Of a stretch of 64,000 nucleotides of DNA, positions 33,938 to 43,098 are shown piece by piece. Position 1 is the first letter of the stretch; every line of letters starts with the position of its first letter. Position numbers and translations under genes: made by a program. Source of the DNA: Lysobacter sp. M2-1 (GTDB lineage: Bacteria; Pseudomonadota; Gammaproteobacteria; Xanthomonadales; Xanthomonadaceae); assembly GCF_022662495.1 (NCBI RefSeq), contig NZ_JAKPBU010000001.1, forward strand, positions 992,001-1,056,000. The letters are read 5' to 3'. A model generated the notes under the pieces. It was not told the DNA's origin. It did not search any database and saw nothing but the letters and a program-made list of their open reading frames with translations.

Positions 33938-35086
33938 ATGCGAAGACGATCGTGGCCGGGATTGCGACGCCTGGTTGTCTGGATGATGCTGGGGTGGTCC
34001 GCCGCCACGCTGGCGCCGGCGATCGCCGCCGATGATGCAGCGGCGCAACCCATGCGCATCGTCGGCTACGTCTCTGATCGCGATCCGTTGCCGGCCATCG
34101 ATGCGAGCAAGCTCGATGCGCTCAATTTCGCCTTCGCCCGCGTCGATCCACGCCATCGGGTGTTCCTGCCGCACGAGGCGACCGCCGCGCGTCTGCGCAG
34201 GATCGTTGAACTGCGCAGGCACAATCCGCGGCTGAAGGTGCTGCTCTCGATCGGCGGCTGGGGCGCTGGCAACTTCTCCGAAGCGGCTGCCAGCTCCACC
34301 GCGCGCAGGCGTTTCGCCAGGACTGCGGTTGCGCTGTTGCAGCGCTTCGATCTGGATGGCCTGGACATCGACTGGGAATACCCGGCGCATCCGGGCCCCG
34401 GCATCAGCCACCGGCCCGAAGACCGGGACACGTTTCCGCTGCTGCTGCAGGCGGTGCGTCGTGCGCTGAATCGCGAGGCCGGCCGCAGCGGCCGCCATTA
34501 CCTGCTCACCATCGCCGCGGCGGACGGCGAAGGCGCGCGCGGGCTGGACATCGACCGGATCGTGCCGCTGCTGGACTGGATCAACCTGATGACCTACGAC
34601 TTCTACGGCAGCCAGAGCACGCACACCGGCCATCACGCCGGGCTGCATCGCGCCGCATCCGCGGCGCCCGGCAGCCGCAATACCGAACAGGCGGTGGACG
34701 AGTTCCTGGCGGCCGGAATGCCTGCGCGCAAGCTGCATGTGGGCGCGGCGTTCTACGGAAAGATCTTCACCGACGTCGAGCCCGCCAACAGCGGTCTGGG
34801 CCAGCCCTATCGCGGCGACGTGGAATTCGTGGCCTGGCACCGGATCCGCAATGAATTCCTTGCCGACGCGGGCTTCGAGCGCCACTGGGACGACACCGCG
34901 CAGGCGGCCTGGCTCTGGGACGCGTCGGCGCGGCGCATGGTCAGTTACGAAGACCCACAGGCGCTGCGCGCCAAGGTGCGTTTCGCCAAGGCGCGTGGCC
35001 TGGGCGGCGTGATGTACTGGGAGCACGACCAGGACGATGGCGAAATGCTCCTCGACATCGTGCGGGAAACGCTGGCCGAACCCTGA
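33938..35086 (+). CDS. Secreted GH18 chitinase-like glycosidase
   Basis: The 382-residue protein has a signal peptide (LVVWMMLGWSAATLAPAIAA) and one GH18 barrel. It carries the substrate strand VLLSIGGWGAGNF, the catalytic DxxDxDxE motif in LDGLDIDWEYP, the MTYDFYG strand and a terminal GVMYWEHDQDD. The intact catalytic Glu supports hydrolysis of chitin or related GlcNAc polymers. No carbohydrate-binding module is seen. ATG 33938 is selected for the signal peptide; the longer frame from 33812 overlaps the rhomboid gene. Confidence 0.92.
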   Translation: MRRRSWPGLRRLVVWMMLGWSAATLAPAIAADDAAAQPMRIVGYVSDRDPLPAIDASKLDALNFAFARVDPRHRVFLPHEATAARLRRIVELRRHNPRLKVLLSIGGWGAGNFSEAAASSTARRRFARTAVALLQRFDLDGLDIDWEYPAHPGPGISHRPEDRDTFPLLLQAVRRALNREAGRSGRHYLLTIAAADGEGARGLDIDRIVPLLDWINLMTYDFYGSQSTHTGHHAGLHRAASAAPGSRNTEQAVDEFLAAGMPARKLHVGAAFYGKIFTDVEPANSGLGQPYRGDVEFVAWHRIRNEFLADAGFERHWDDTAQAAWLWDASARRMVSYEDPQALRAKVRFAKARGLGGVMYWEHDQDDGEMLLDIVRETLAEP

Positions 35087-35158
35087 GCACCACTGCCGCA
35101 CAGCGATTGATCGCGCGCCGCTAGAATCCGCGGCTTCTGGCGCACAGGCAGGCGGAGC

Positions 35159-36142
35159 ATGCGGATTCTCGTCACCGGCAGTGCGGGTCATCTGGGCGAA
35201 GCGCTGGTCCGCACCTTGCGGGCCGCCGCGCACGAGGTGGTCGCCCTCGACATCACAGCCTCGCCCTATACCGATGTGGTCGGCTCGGTTGCCGACCGCG
35301 CGCTGGTGGCACGCCACATGCGCGGTGTGGAGGGTGTGCTGCACGCGGCGACCCTGCACAAGCCGCACGTGGCCACGCACGCGCGCCAGGATTTCGTCGA
35401 CACCAACATCAGCGGCACCCTGAACCTGCTGGAAGAGGCCGCGGCGAACGGTGTCGGCGCATTCGTCTTCACCAGCACCACCAGTGCGTTCGGCGATGCG
35501 CTGGTGCCGCCTGACGGCGAACCCGCGGCCTGGATCACCGAGGCGGTAACGCCGGTGGCCAAGAACATCTACGGCGCCACCAAGACCGCGGCCGAAGACC
35601 TGTGCCGGCTGTTCCACCGCAAGCAGCGGTTGCCCTGCGTGGTGCTGCGCACCTCACGCTTCTTCCCCGAGCCCGACGACGATCCCACGCTGCGTGCGGC
35701 CTACGCCGACGGCAACATCAAGGCCAACGAACTGCTGTACCGCCGGGTGGACGTGCAGGACGTGGCCGACGCGCATCTGCTGGCGCTGGCGCACGCCCCC
35801 GAGATCGGCTTCGGCCGTTACATCGTCAGCGCCACCACGCCGTTCGAATACGAGGACCGCGCCGAGCTGCGCCACGACGCGCCCACCGTGGTCGCGCGCC
35901 GCGTGCCCGGCTACGAGGCCGAATATGCCCGCCGCGGCTGGCGGATGTTCCCTGGGATCGAGCGGGTGTACGTCAATGCGCTGGCGCGCAAGGAACTGGG
36001 TTGGAGGCCGCGCTACGACTTCGCCCATGCGCTCGAGCGCCTGCGCGCGGGCGAGGATCCGCGCAGCCCGCTGGCGCAGGCGATCGGCATCAAGGGCTAT
36101 CACCCCCGCGCCTACGAGGACGGTCTGTACCCGGTCGAATGA
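35159..36142 (+). CDS. NAD-dependent epimerase/dehydratase family protein
   Basis: The 327-residue extended-SDR protein has the glycine motif VTGSAGHLGEALVR at the N-terminus and the active-site YGATKTAAEDLCRLF (YxxxK), with a Ser/Thr-rich FVFTSTTSAFGD strand. Family enzymes act on nucleotide sugars or uronate lactones. Its small size resembles the uronate dehydrogenase-like branch, but the substrate cannot be assigned. GGCGGAG precedes the ATG at 35159. A strong hairpin separates it from the convergent receptor gene. Confidence 0.87.
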   Translation: MRILVTGSAGHLGEALVRTLRAAAHEVVALDITASPYTDVVGSVADRALVARHMRGVEGVLHAATLHKPHVATHARQDFVDTNISGTLNLLEEAAANGVGAFVFTSTTSAFGDALVPPDGEPAAWITEAVTPVAKNIYGATKTAAEDLCRLFHRKQRLPCVVLRTSRFFPEPDDDPTLRAAYADGNIKANELLYRRVDVQDVADAHLLALAHAPEIGFGRYIVSATTPFEYEDRAELRHDAPTVVARRVPGYEAEYARRGWRMFPGIERVYVNALARKELGWRPRYDFAHALERLRAGEDPRSPLAQAIGIKGYHPRAYEDGLYPVE

Positions 36143-36150
36143 ACCGGCGA

Positions 36151-36171
36151 AGGGCGGGACCTGCCCGCCCT
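36151..36171. terminator. Bidirectional hairpin terminator candidate
   Basis: AGGGCGGG (36151-36158) and CCCGCCCT (36164-36171) form a perfect 8-bp stem with a 5-base loop. It is centred in the 39-bp gap between the two convergent stop codons at 36142 and 36182. It lacks a T-tract. Confidence 0.65.
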
Positions 36172-36181
36172 CCGGAGCTGG

Positions 36182-38521
36182 TCAGAACCGGGCCTTGAAC
36201 TCCGCACCCCACATGCGCGGCTCGTTGATGAAGCCGGTGAGGTTGTTGAAGTCGATGCCGCCCACCGCGCGGATCTGGTTGGTGATGTTGCGGCCGAACA
36301 GCGCCACTTCGTAATCGCCCAGGCCCCAGGAATATCCCACCCGCACGCCGCCCTCGAGCAGCGACTTGCCGGTGAATTCCTCCGATTCGTACAGGAAGAA
36401 GTTGACCTCGCTGCGGTAGACCCAGTCGGTGAACACGTAGAACTCGGCGTCGGCGCCGGCGGGCATGCCCCAGCGCGCGGTCAGGTTGTGGTTCCACTTG
36501 GGCGCCTGCGGCAGTGGGTTGCCGTCGATGAGGCGACCACCATTGGGACCGAGGGGGTCGAGCGGTGTGCAAAGGGCACCGCACTGGGCCACTTCCAGAT
36601 CGCTATCCTGGATCTCGGTGTCGTTGTAGCTGCTGCCCAGGGTGACCAGCAGGCTGTCGGTCAGATAGGCCTCGAGATCGAACTCGATGCCCTGACCGAT
36701 CGACTTCTCGGCATTGAGCAGGATGTTGGCGTTTCCGCTGCCGCCGACCGCGGTCAGCTGCTGGTCCTTTACCCGGTAATGGAACACACCGGCGCTCAGG
36801 CGCGCGCGCTTGTCGAACAGATCGGCCTTGATGCCGGCTTCGAACGAGAGCACGGTCTCGGGTCCAGCCACCGACTTGCTGTTGAATGCGCTGGCGCTCT
36901 GGATGCTGCTGCCGCGGAAGCCGGTGGCGACGCGTCCGTAGAAGTTCACGTCCTCGTTGAGCGCGTAGACCGCCGACAGGTCCCAGTTGAACTTCTTGTC
37001 CTCGGTGGAGGCCGACAGGCTCCCGCCCGCGCCTTCGGCTGCGAGGAGCTGCGCCAGCGTGCACTTGGGCGGGCCCGGGATGATGCCCAGGGTCGGCCCG
37101 ATGCACGGCGCGAAGCCGGTATTCCAGTATTCCTCGACGTCCAGGTCCTTGTCGTCGACCGTGTAGCGCATGCCCGCGCGCAGCTCCAGCTTATCGGTAG
37201 CCTGCCAGGTGAGCGCACCGAACACCGCCCAGGCGTCGTTGGTCTGGTTGATCCGCTGGTAGCCGTCCTGCGCGCCGCCGGCCAGCGAGTCGTAACTGAA
37301 GCTCTCGACGTCGTAGTCTTCCTTGAAATAGAACAAGCCCGCCTGCCAGTTCAGCGGACCGCTCGACTGCGATTCCAGACGGAACTCCTGGGTCCACTGC
37401 GAATGCTCGGGGATACCGTCGGCAGTCTCGGAGGCGAACGGAACCTGCGCCGTGAAGTACGGGCCGGCGCTGCCGTCAATATCGCCGCGGCTATAGGTTT
37501 CCACCGACTCGTAGCCGGTGATCGAATACAGCTTGACTCCGCCCAGGTCCCAGCTCAGGCGCGCATTCGCGCCCTGGCTGTCGAGTTCGGAATGGTTGTA
37601 GCCGTCCACCGCCACTTCGTCCTCGTCGAAGCCGTCGACGAAATCGTTCGTGCCCGGTTCGAAGATGTTGGCGCGGAACAGGCGCGCGGTGCCGTTGAGG
37701 TGGCGCGCGTGCGCGCCGAACAGCGCCTCGAAGCTCTCGCCCTCGTACAGGAACTGCACGCGTCCTGCGGATTCGTCGTAGCCCTCGAAGCCGTCGTTCG
37801 GACCCTCAAAGGTGTTCTCGACCCAGTCGTCGCGGCGCTGGAACAGCACCGATGCACGCGCGGACACCGTATCGGTCAGGCCGCCGCCGACGGCGCCTTC
37901 CACGTTCCACAGGTTGTCGCTGCCGATGCCGACCTTGGCGTAGCCGTCGAACTCCTGCGACGGGCGCACCGAATCGAACTTGACCACGCCGGCCGGGGTG
38001 TTGCGCCCGAACAGCGAGCCCTGCGGGCCGCGCAGCACTTCCACGCGCGCGATGTCGAACAGGGGGAAGCCCTTGAGGATCGGGTTTTCCTGCACGATGT
38101 CGTCGTACACCAGCGACACCGGCTGCGAGGTGTTGAGGCGGAAGTCGGTGTTGCCGTAGCCGCGGATGTAGAAGCGCGGGAAGGCACGGCCGAACGAGGA
38201 CTCGATGTTGAGGCTGGGCACGCGCCCGGACAGGAAACGCACGTCGGTGCCGCCGGAGGCGAGCACGTCGAGCTTCTCGCCGCTGACCGTGCTGATCGAG
38301 ACCGGCACGTCCTGGATGTTCTCGACCCTGCGCTGCGCGGTCACCTGCACCGTATCGAGCGTGGCCGCGCGCTCCTGCGTGTCGGCGGGCTGGTCGACGG
38401 TCTGCGGCACGGCGGCGTCGGTGGACTCCGGCGTGGTCTGGGCGACCGCCATCAGTGGCAGCAGGGCGAGTACGGCAACGGCGAGCGGACGCGGCGTGGC
38501 GCGCAGGCGGCGTGCGGACAT
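36182..38521 (-). CDS. TonB-dependent outer-membrane receptor
   Basis: This is a 779-residue receptor: signal peptide (LAVAVLALLPLMAVAQ), an acidic/Thr-rich stretch, then a TonB-box-like segment TLDTVQVTAQRRVENIQDVP. The plug domain contains the diagnostic VEVLRGPQGSLFGRNTPAGV. A 22-strand barrel ends with the terminal FKARF, as required for barrel insertion. The plug and barrel resemble receptors of the FecA/carbohydrate-type group abundant in Xanthomonadaceae. The ligand is unknown and no transport genes adjoin. ATG 38521 fits the signal peptide. It is divergent from the serine hydrolase gene. Confidence 0.92.
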   Translation of the reverse strand: MSARRLRATPRPLAVAVLALLPLMAVAQTTPESTDAAVPQTVDQPADTQERAATLDTVQVTAQRRVENIQDVPVSISTVSGEKLDVLASGGTDVRFLSGRVPSLNIESSFGRAFPRFYIRGYGNTDFRLNTSQPVSLVYDDIVQENPILKGFPLFDIARVEVLRGPQGSLFGRNTPAGVVKFDSVRPSQEFDGYAKVGIGSDNLWNVEGAVGGGLTDTVSARASVLFQRRDDWVENTFEGPNDGFEGYDESAGRVQFLYEGESFEALFGAHARHLNGTARLFRANIFEPGTNDFVDGFDEDEVAVDGYNHSELDSQGANARLSWDLGGVKLYSITGYESVETYSRGDIDGSAGPYFTAQVPFASETADGIPEHSQWTQEFRLESQSSGPLNWQAGLFYFKEDYDVESFSYDSLAGGAQDGYQRINQTNDAWAVFGALTWQATDKLELRAGMRYTVDDKDLDVEEYWNTGFAPCIGPTLGIIPGPPKCTLAQLLAAEGAGGSLSASTEDKKFNWDLSAVYALNEDVNFYGRVATGFRGSSIQSASAFNSKSVAGPETVLSFEAGIKADLFDKRARLSAGVFHYRVKDQQLTAVGGSGNANILLNAEKSIGQGIEFDLEAYLTDSLLVTLGSSYNDTEIQDSDLEVAQCGALCTPLDPLGPNGGRLIDGNPLPQAPKWNHNLTARWGMPAGADAEFYVFTDWVYRSEVNFFLYESEEFTGKSLLEGGVRVGYSWGLGDYEVALFGRNITNQIRAVGGIDFNNLTGFINEPRMWGAEFKARF

Positions 38522-38623
38522 GCTTGGATTCCCCGGGACGGCGCAGCGGATGCTGCGATGCCGCATTGTTGCAGATCGATGACGCGCGCGGGAGGTCCGG
38601 TGCACGGCATAGAATCCGCTCCG

Positions 38624-39682
38624 ATGCGCGGCGCCGCCCTCCTCCTCCCGCTGCTGTTGGGCGCCTGCGCCGCCGGAGTTCCGTCGATGCCCGCTGCGCC
38701 CGGCCCGGATCCGCTCGACGCGTTGATGCAGGACTACGCCGGCCGCGTGCCCGGCGCGGCGGTGCTGGTCCTGCGCGACGGCGAGCCGGTGGCGCGGCGC
38801 GGCTACGGCCTGGCCGACCTCGAATCCGGGACCGCGGTCGGACCCGGCACCCGCTTCCGCCTGGCTTCGGTCAGCAAGCAGTTCACCGCCGCCGCGATCC
38901 TGCTGCTGGCGCAGGACGGCCGGCTGGCGCTCGAGGATCCGGTGGCGAAATGGCTGCCGTCGCTGCCACCGGCGGCTCGCGGCGTGACGCTGCGCCACCT
39001 GCTCACCCACACCTCGGGTCTGGTCGACTACGAGGGCCTGATGGCGGCGGACACAACGGTGCAGGTGCACGACGCCGACGTACTGCGCCTGCTCGAAGGG
39101 GCGGACCGGCTGTACTTCGCACCGGGCAGCGACTACCGCTACAGCAACAGCGGTTACGCGCTGCTCGCGCTGGTGGTCGGCCGGGCGTCGGGGCGGGATT
39201 TCGCCAGCTTCCTGCGCGAGCGGATCTTCGCGCCGCTGGGGATGCGTGGCGCGGTGGCGTTCGAGGACGGCGTGTCGCAGGTGGCCGAACGCGCGTATGG
39301 CTACAGCTTCGAAGACGGCCGCTGGCTGCGGACCGACCAGAGTTCCACCAGCGCGGTGCTCGGCGACGGCGGCATCTACGCCTCGATCGACGAGCTGGCG
39401 AAGTGGGACGCCGCGCTGTACGACGACCGCCTGCTTTCGGATGCCTCGCGCAGCGCGGCGTTCTCGGTGCAAACCCCGGTCCGTGACGAAGCCGATGTCG
39501 AGGGTTATGGCTACGGTTGGCGCATCCATGGCGATGCGCTCTGGCACTCCGGAGAGACCATCGGCTTCCGCAATGTGATCGTGCGCTGGCCGAAGGAACG
39601 GCTTGCGGTGGTGGTGCTCAGCAACCGCAACGATCCAGAACCCTACGGATTGGCGCTGAAGATTGCGGCTCTGTACCGCTGA
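38624..39682 (+). CDS. Serine beta-lactamase-fold hydrolase (class C/esterase-like lipoprotein)
   Basis: The 352-residue protein has a lipoprotein-type signal (GAALLLPLLLGACAAG; Cys about 14) and a penicillin-binding fold. The nucleophile is in ASVSKQFTAAA (SxxK), the second motif is YRYSNSGYALLA (YxN), and the third-motif region is ALWHSGETIGF (HxG). DGEPVARRGYGLADLE is typical of the beta-lactamase-related family. Members act as esterases, D-peptidases or true beta-lactamases; no resistance role is claimed. GGAGG lies well upstream. It is followed by a conserved 49-residue basic protein. Confidence 0.88.
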   Translation: MRGAALLLPLLLGACAAGVPSMPAAPGPDPLDALMQDYAGRVPGAAVLVLRDGEPVARRGYGLADLESGTAVGPGTRFRLASVSKQFTAAAILLLAQDGRLALEDPVAKWLPSLPPAARGVTLRHLLTHTSGLVDYEGLMAADTTVQVHDADVLRLLEGADRLYFAPGSDYRYSNSGYALLALVVGRASGRDFASFLRERIFAPLGMRGAVAFEDGVSQVAERAYGYSFEDGRWLRTDQSSTSAVLGDGGIYASIDELAKWDAALYDDRLLSDASRSAAFSVQTPVRDEADVEGYGYGWRIHGDALWHSGETIGFRNVIVRWPKERLAVVVLSNRNDPEPYGLALKIAALYR

Positions 39683-39783
39683 TCGTTATCATGCCCCTTG
39701 CCGTGCCGCGCCGTCGTGGCGCCTCGCTCACAGCGGCATGAAGCGGCCGCGTGCACACTCGGAGGCCCGCGCGGAACGACGCC

Positions 39784-39933
39784 ATGATCCGCAAGCTCAA
39801 GAGCGGCGAATACCGTCTGTATTCACGCAGGCCCAACCCCAAGACCGGCAAGCGACGCAACCTGGGCACGTTCCCCAACCGTGCCGCAGCGGAGCAGCAC
39901 GAGCGTGAGGTGCAGTACTTCAAGCGTCATTGA
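39784..39933 (+). CDS. Small basic hypothetical protein (49 aa)
   Basis: The 49-residue product (MIRKLKSGEYRLYSRRPNP ... EREVQYFKRH) is strongly basic and has no membrane segment. The composition, the repeated Lys/Arg and the GKRRNLGTFPNRAAAEQHER block look like a conserved short protein of high-GC proteobacteria, reminiscent of an integrase arm-type strand pattern. It could bind nucleic acid; that is inference. The ATG at 39784 is preferred over one at 39751, which would add an Arg-rich stretch. Confidence 0.72.
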   Translation: MIRKLKSGEYRLYSRRPNPKTGKRRNLGTFPNRAAAEQHEREVQYFKRH

Positions 39934-39969
39934 ATGCGCAACGCGCGGGGCCGCGATTGTGGGCGTGCG

Positions 39970-40611
39970 CTACGTTCCGAGCTGGCGGTCGTGCAGGCGC
40001 GAAAACAGCAGCAGCGACACGATCGCGCCGGCCAGGCACAGGAACATGTCCCACTGCGTGTCCCACACATCGCCCTGGGTGGCGAGGAAGGCATCGGCGT
40101 CGGCGCCGAACGCCAGTGCGGCCCACCACTCGATCAATTCGAAGAATGCGGAGAAGCTCAGACAGGCCGCCAGCACCAGGTAGACGAGCCAGCCGCCGCG
40201 CCGCAGCGGAGTGAGGCGCAGCAGCAATTCGCGCGCCAGGATCGCGGGCGCGAAGCCCTGCATCCAGTGGCCGACGCGATCCCAGGGATTGCGCTCGATC
40301 TCCAGGCCGGCGCCCACCGCCATATCGCGCAGCCAGAAGCCGGCGGGCGTTTCGGCGTAGGTGTACGCGCCGCCATGGATCAGCACCAGCGCGTGCGCCA
40401 CCAGCAGCCAGCACAACAGGCGGGTGAGCGGGAAGCGGCGCCAGTTCAACGCGATGACCGGAATCGCGACGATCACCCATACCGTTTCCAGCAGCCAGGT
40501 CATGCGGTCCTTCGGTGCGACCGCCGAGACGAGCAAGGCCCCGATCACGAGCATCAGCAGCGCGATGCGCTCGGGCCGCGACGGCGGCAGTGCGATCGGC
40601 ATCGCGGTCAT
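39970..40611 (-). CDS. DUF2238/YjdF-type integral membrane protein
   Basis: The 213-residue membrane protein has about six hydrophobic segments and family blocks: HGGAYTYAETPAGFW, NPWDRVGHWMQGFAPAILAR, FSAFFELIEWWAA and GDVWDTQWDMFLCLAGA. Conserved His/Asp/Glu in the bilayer region are typical of the family, whose function is unknown. CAGGGGA precedes ATG 40611. It is divergent from the M28 peptidase gene. Confidence 0.85.
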   Translation of the reverse strand: MTAMPIALPPSRPERIALLMLVIGALLVSAVAPKDRMTWLLETVWVIVAIPVIALNWRRFPLTRLLCWLLVAHALVLIHGGAYTYAETPAGFWLRDMAVGAGLEIERNPWDRVGHWMQGFAPAILARELLLRLTPLRRGGWLVYLVLAACLSFSAFFELIEWWAALAFGADADAFLATQGDVWDTQWDMFLCLAGAIVSLLLFSRLHDRQLGT

Positions 40612-40727
40612 CGTGGTCCCCTGTGGCGGCGCGCCCAACGCAGCATACGACGGGGTGCACGCATCGCACATTGTCGGCGGAGACCTCGCCGTGTAGCGTC
40701 TCACCCGCACTGTTTCTGGAACTCTCC

Positions 40728-42389
40728 ATGCGCCGTATCGCCCTGGCTGTCGCCGCCCCTGTACTGCTCACGCTGCTGGGGGCCGCCTGTGCGCGCGAGG
40801 CGCCGTCGGGGGGACCCGCGGCCGCGGGTCCCGCTGCGGCGGACAGCGCCCAGGCCCGCATCGAAGCCGATGTGCGCGCCCTCGCGGACGATGCGATGCA
40901 GGGGCGCGAAGCCGGAACCCCGGGCTACGACAAGGCCGCCGAATACGTGGCCGGGCGGATGCGCGCGATCGGCCTGCAGCCGGCTGGCGACGGCGAGTCG
41001 TTCTTCCAGACCGTACCGCTGCTCCAGGCCCGGCGCGAACAGGCCGGTGCGCGCCTGGCGATCGTCCATCCCGATCGCACGGTCGCGCTGCGCTTCAAGG
41101 ACCAGTTCCTGCCGGCGCTGAACTTCGAGCAGGCCCGCGCCGAGGTTTCCGCGCCTGCGATCTTCGTGGGCTTCGGCGTGCATGCGCCGGAACTGCGGCA
41201 CGACGATTTCGCCGGGCTGGACGTGAAGGGCAAGGTGGCTGTGCTGTTCAACGGCGCGCCGGCGCGCTTCGATCACGACCGCCGCGCCTACTACAGTTCC
41301 ACCCGCGAGAAGCTGCGTGCGCTGGCCGAGCGCGGCGCGGTGGGCGCGGTGTTCGTCAATACCGCGCAGGAAGAGGCACGCACCCCGTGGGCGCGCAGCG
41401 CGGACAACTGGCGCAAGCCCGGCATGCGCCTGCGCGGCAAAGACGGCAAGGGCATCGACACCTTTCCCCAGCTTGCGGTCGTGGCGAGCGTGCCGGCCAC
41501 AGCGGCCGACCTGCTTTTCGACGGCAGCGACCACCTGTCCGCGGAACTGTTCCAAGCCGCCATCGACGGCACGCTGCGCGGCTTCAAGCTGCCGGTGACG
41601 CTGGAGCTGGCCGCGCACACGACCATCGAGCCCGCGCAGTCGCGCAATGTGGTCGGCAAGCTGTCCGGTCGCGATCCTGCGCTGGCCGGCGAACATATCG
41701 TCTACACCGCGCACCTGGATCACCTCGGCGTCGGCGCGCCGGTCAACGGCGATCCGATCTACAACGGCGCGCTGGACAATGCGCTGGGCGTGGCGATCAT
41801 GCTGGAAGCCGCGCGCGAACTGGTATCGGCGGCGGACAAACCCAGGCGCTCGTTGCTGTTCGTCGCGGTGACCGCAGAGGAGAAAGGCCTGCTGGGGGCC
41901 GAGTGGTTCGCCACCCATCCCACGGTGGCCTCGGATTCGCTGGTGGCCAACATCAACCTGGACATGCCGGTGCTGCTGGCGCCGAGCACCGACGTGGTGC
42001 CGATCGGGGTGGAACATTCCTCGTTGAAGGGTACGCTGGAGACGGCGGCGAAAGAGGTCGGCGTTCTGTTGACGCCAGATCCGTTCCCCGAGGAAACCAT
42101 CTTCGTGCGCAGCGATCAGTATCCCTTCATCCGCGCCGGGATTCCTGCCGTGTATCTGCTCGGCGGCACCATCAGCGCCGACGGCACACGCCACCCCAGG
42201 CTGGCCTTCACCAAGTTCCTGCGCGAGCACTACCACCAGCCCAGCGACCAGGCAGACCTGCCGATCGCCTATCGCGACGCGGCGCGCCTGGCCCGGCTCA
42301 ATGCGCGCATCGGGCGCATCGTCGGCGACGCCGCGGCGCGGCCGACCTGGAATCGCGGAGATTTCTTCGGTGACAAATTTGCGAAGTAG
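40728..42389 (+). CDS. M28-family zinc aminopeptidase (exported)
   Basis: The 553-residue protein has a signal peptide with possible lipidation (LLTLLGAACAREA). A protease-associated insert follows at about 140-300. The M28 domain shows zinc ligands in TAHLDHLG, GALDNALGVA, VAVTAEEKGLLGAEWFA, NLDMP and the final His in REHYHQPSDQ. It likely removes N-terminal residues from peptides in the periplasm or outside. The REP hairpin immediately downstream may stop transcription. Confidence 0.92.
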   Translation: MRRIALAVAAPVLLTLLGAACAREAPSGGPAAAGPAAADSAQARIEADVRALADDAMQGREAGTPGYDKAAEYVAGRMRAIGLQPAGDGESFFQTVPLLQARREQAGARLAIVHPDRTVALRFKDQFLPALNFEQARAEVSAPAIFVGFGVHAPELRHDDFAGLDVKGKVAVLFNGAPARFDHDRRAYYSSTREKLRALAERGAVGAVFVNTAQEEARTPWARSADNWRKPGMRLRGKDGKGIDTFPQLAVVASVPATAADLLFDGSDHLSAELFQAAIDGTLRGFKLPVTLELAAHTTIEPAQSRNVVGKLSGRDPALAGEHIVYTAHLDHLGVGAPVNGDPIYNGALDNALGVAIMLEAARELVSAADKPRRSLLFVAVTAEEKGLLGAEWFATHPTVASDSLVANINLDMPVLLAPSTDVVPIGVEHSSLKGTLETAAKEVGVLLTPDPFPEETIFVRSDQYPFIRAGIPAVYLLGGTISADGTRHPRLAFTKFLREHYHQPSDQADLPIAYRDAARLARLNARIGRIVGDAAARPTWNRGDFFGDKFAK

Positions 42390-42396
42390 CGCGCCC

Positions 42397-42480
42397 GTGG
42401 GAGCGGCTTTAGCCGCGAATGTTTTTCGGCTGTCTGGTTGGTTCAGGCACGAAGGCAATCGCGGCTAAAGCCGCTCCCAC
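42397..42480. repeat. REP pair forming a 22-bp perfect inverted repeat
   Basis: GTGGGAGCGGCTTTAGCC... at 42397-42418 is repeated as the exact inverted complement at 42459-42480, separated by 40 bases. It lies 7 bases after the M28 stop and just before the convergent Lrp gene, where such pairs commonly stabilise or end transcripts. Confidence 0.92.
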
Positions 42481-42503
42481 AGCAGGATGCGGGGATGGGA
42501 TGG

Positions 42504-42977
42504 TCACTGCGGCAGCGGCATGCCGCCGAAGGCCTTGACCGTGCGCAGCACGAAGCTGGAATTGACGTCGGCCACGCCCGACTGGCCCAGCAGGCGGTCG
42601 AGCAGGAAGCGCGAAAAATGGTCCAGATCGCGCACGACGACCTGCAGCAGGTAGTCCATGTCGCCGGTCAGCGCATGGCAGGCGACCACCTCGTCCCATT
42701 CGTTGACGAAGCGCGCGAACGCGGCCACCGCCTCGGCGTCGTGCCGGCTGAGCTGCACGCGGACGAAGGCCTGTAGCCCCAGGCCCAGACGCTCGGCGTC
42801 GACCTCGGCGCGGTAGCCGGCAATGATCCCGTCGCGCTCCATCCGCTGGACCCGGCGCAGGCAGGCCGAAGGCGACAGGTGCACGCGCTCGGCCAGCTCC
42901 GCATTGGTCAGGCGGCCATTGCGCTGCAGCTGCGCCAGCAGCAACAAGTCGGTGCGATCCAGCGTCGATTCGGCCAT
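42504..42977 (-). CDS. Lrp/AsnC-family transcriptional regulator
   Basis: The 157-residue protein has an N-terminal helix-turn-helix (NGRLTNAELAERVHLSPSACL) and a C-terminal RAM effector domain (VACHALTGDMDYLLQVVVRDL). It is divergent from phhA with a 121-bp gap full of short dyads, so it probably senses an aromatic amino acid and regulates phenylalanine breakdown and itself. ATG 42977 gives the standard N-terminus. Confidence 0.93.
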   Translation of the reverse strand: MAESTLDRTDLLLLAQLQRNGRLTNAELAERVHLSPSACLRRVQRMERDGIIAGYRAEVDAERLGLGLQAFVRVQLSRHDAEAVAAFARFVNEWDEVVACHALTGDMDYLLQVVVRDLDHFSRFLLDRLLGQSGVADVNSSFVLRTVKAFGGMPLPQ

Positions 42978-43000
42978 GTCGGGCGGGTTTCCATGGTTAC

Positions 43001-43046
43001 GCGCAAGAATGTTGCGCCACAAGCGGCATAAAGCGCAATCTTGCAA
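43001..43046. promoter_or_regulatory. Candidate Lrp-type operators in the Lrp-phhA gap
   Basis: GCGCAA, GAATG, TTGCGC (43001-43017) is a perfect 6-bp dyad. GCGCAA, TC, TTGCAA (43033-43046) is a second, closely related one about 30 bases on, and TTGCAAC..GTTGTG continues to 43056. Repeated GCGCAA/TTGC units on one helix face suit cooperative Lrp binding. Confidence 0.6.
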
Positions 43047-43098
43047 CCATGTTGTGCCGGCGGCGCGCTAGATTGCAGTTATCTCCGGGAGCACGTCC

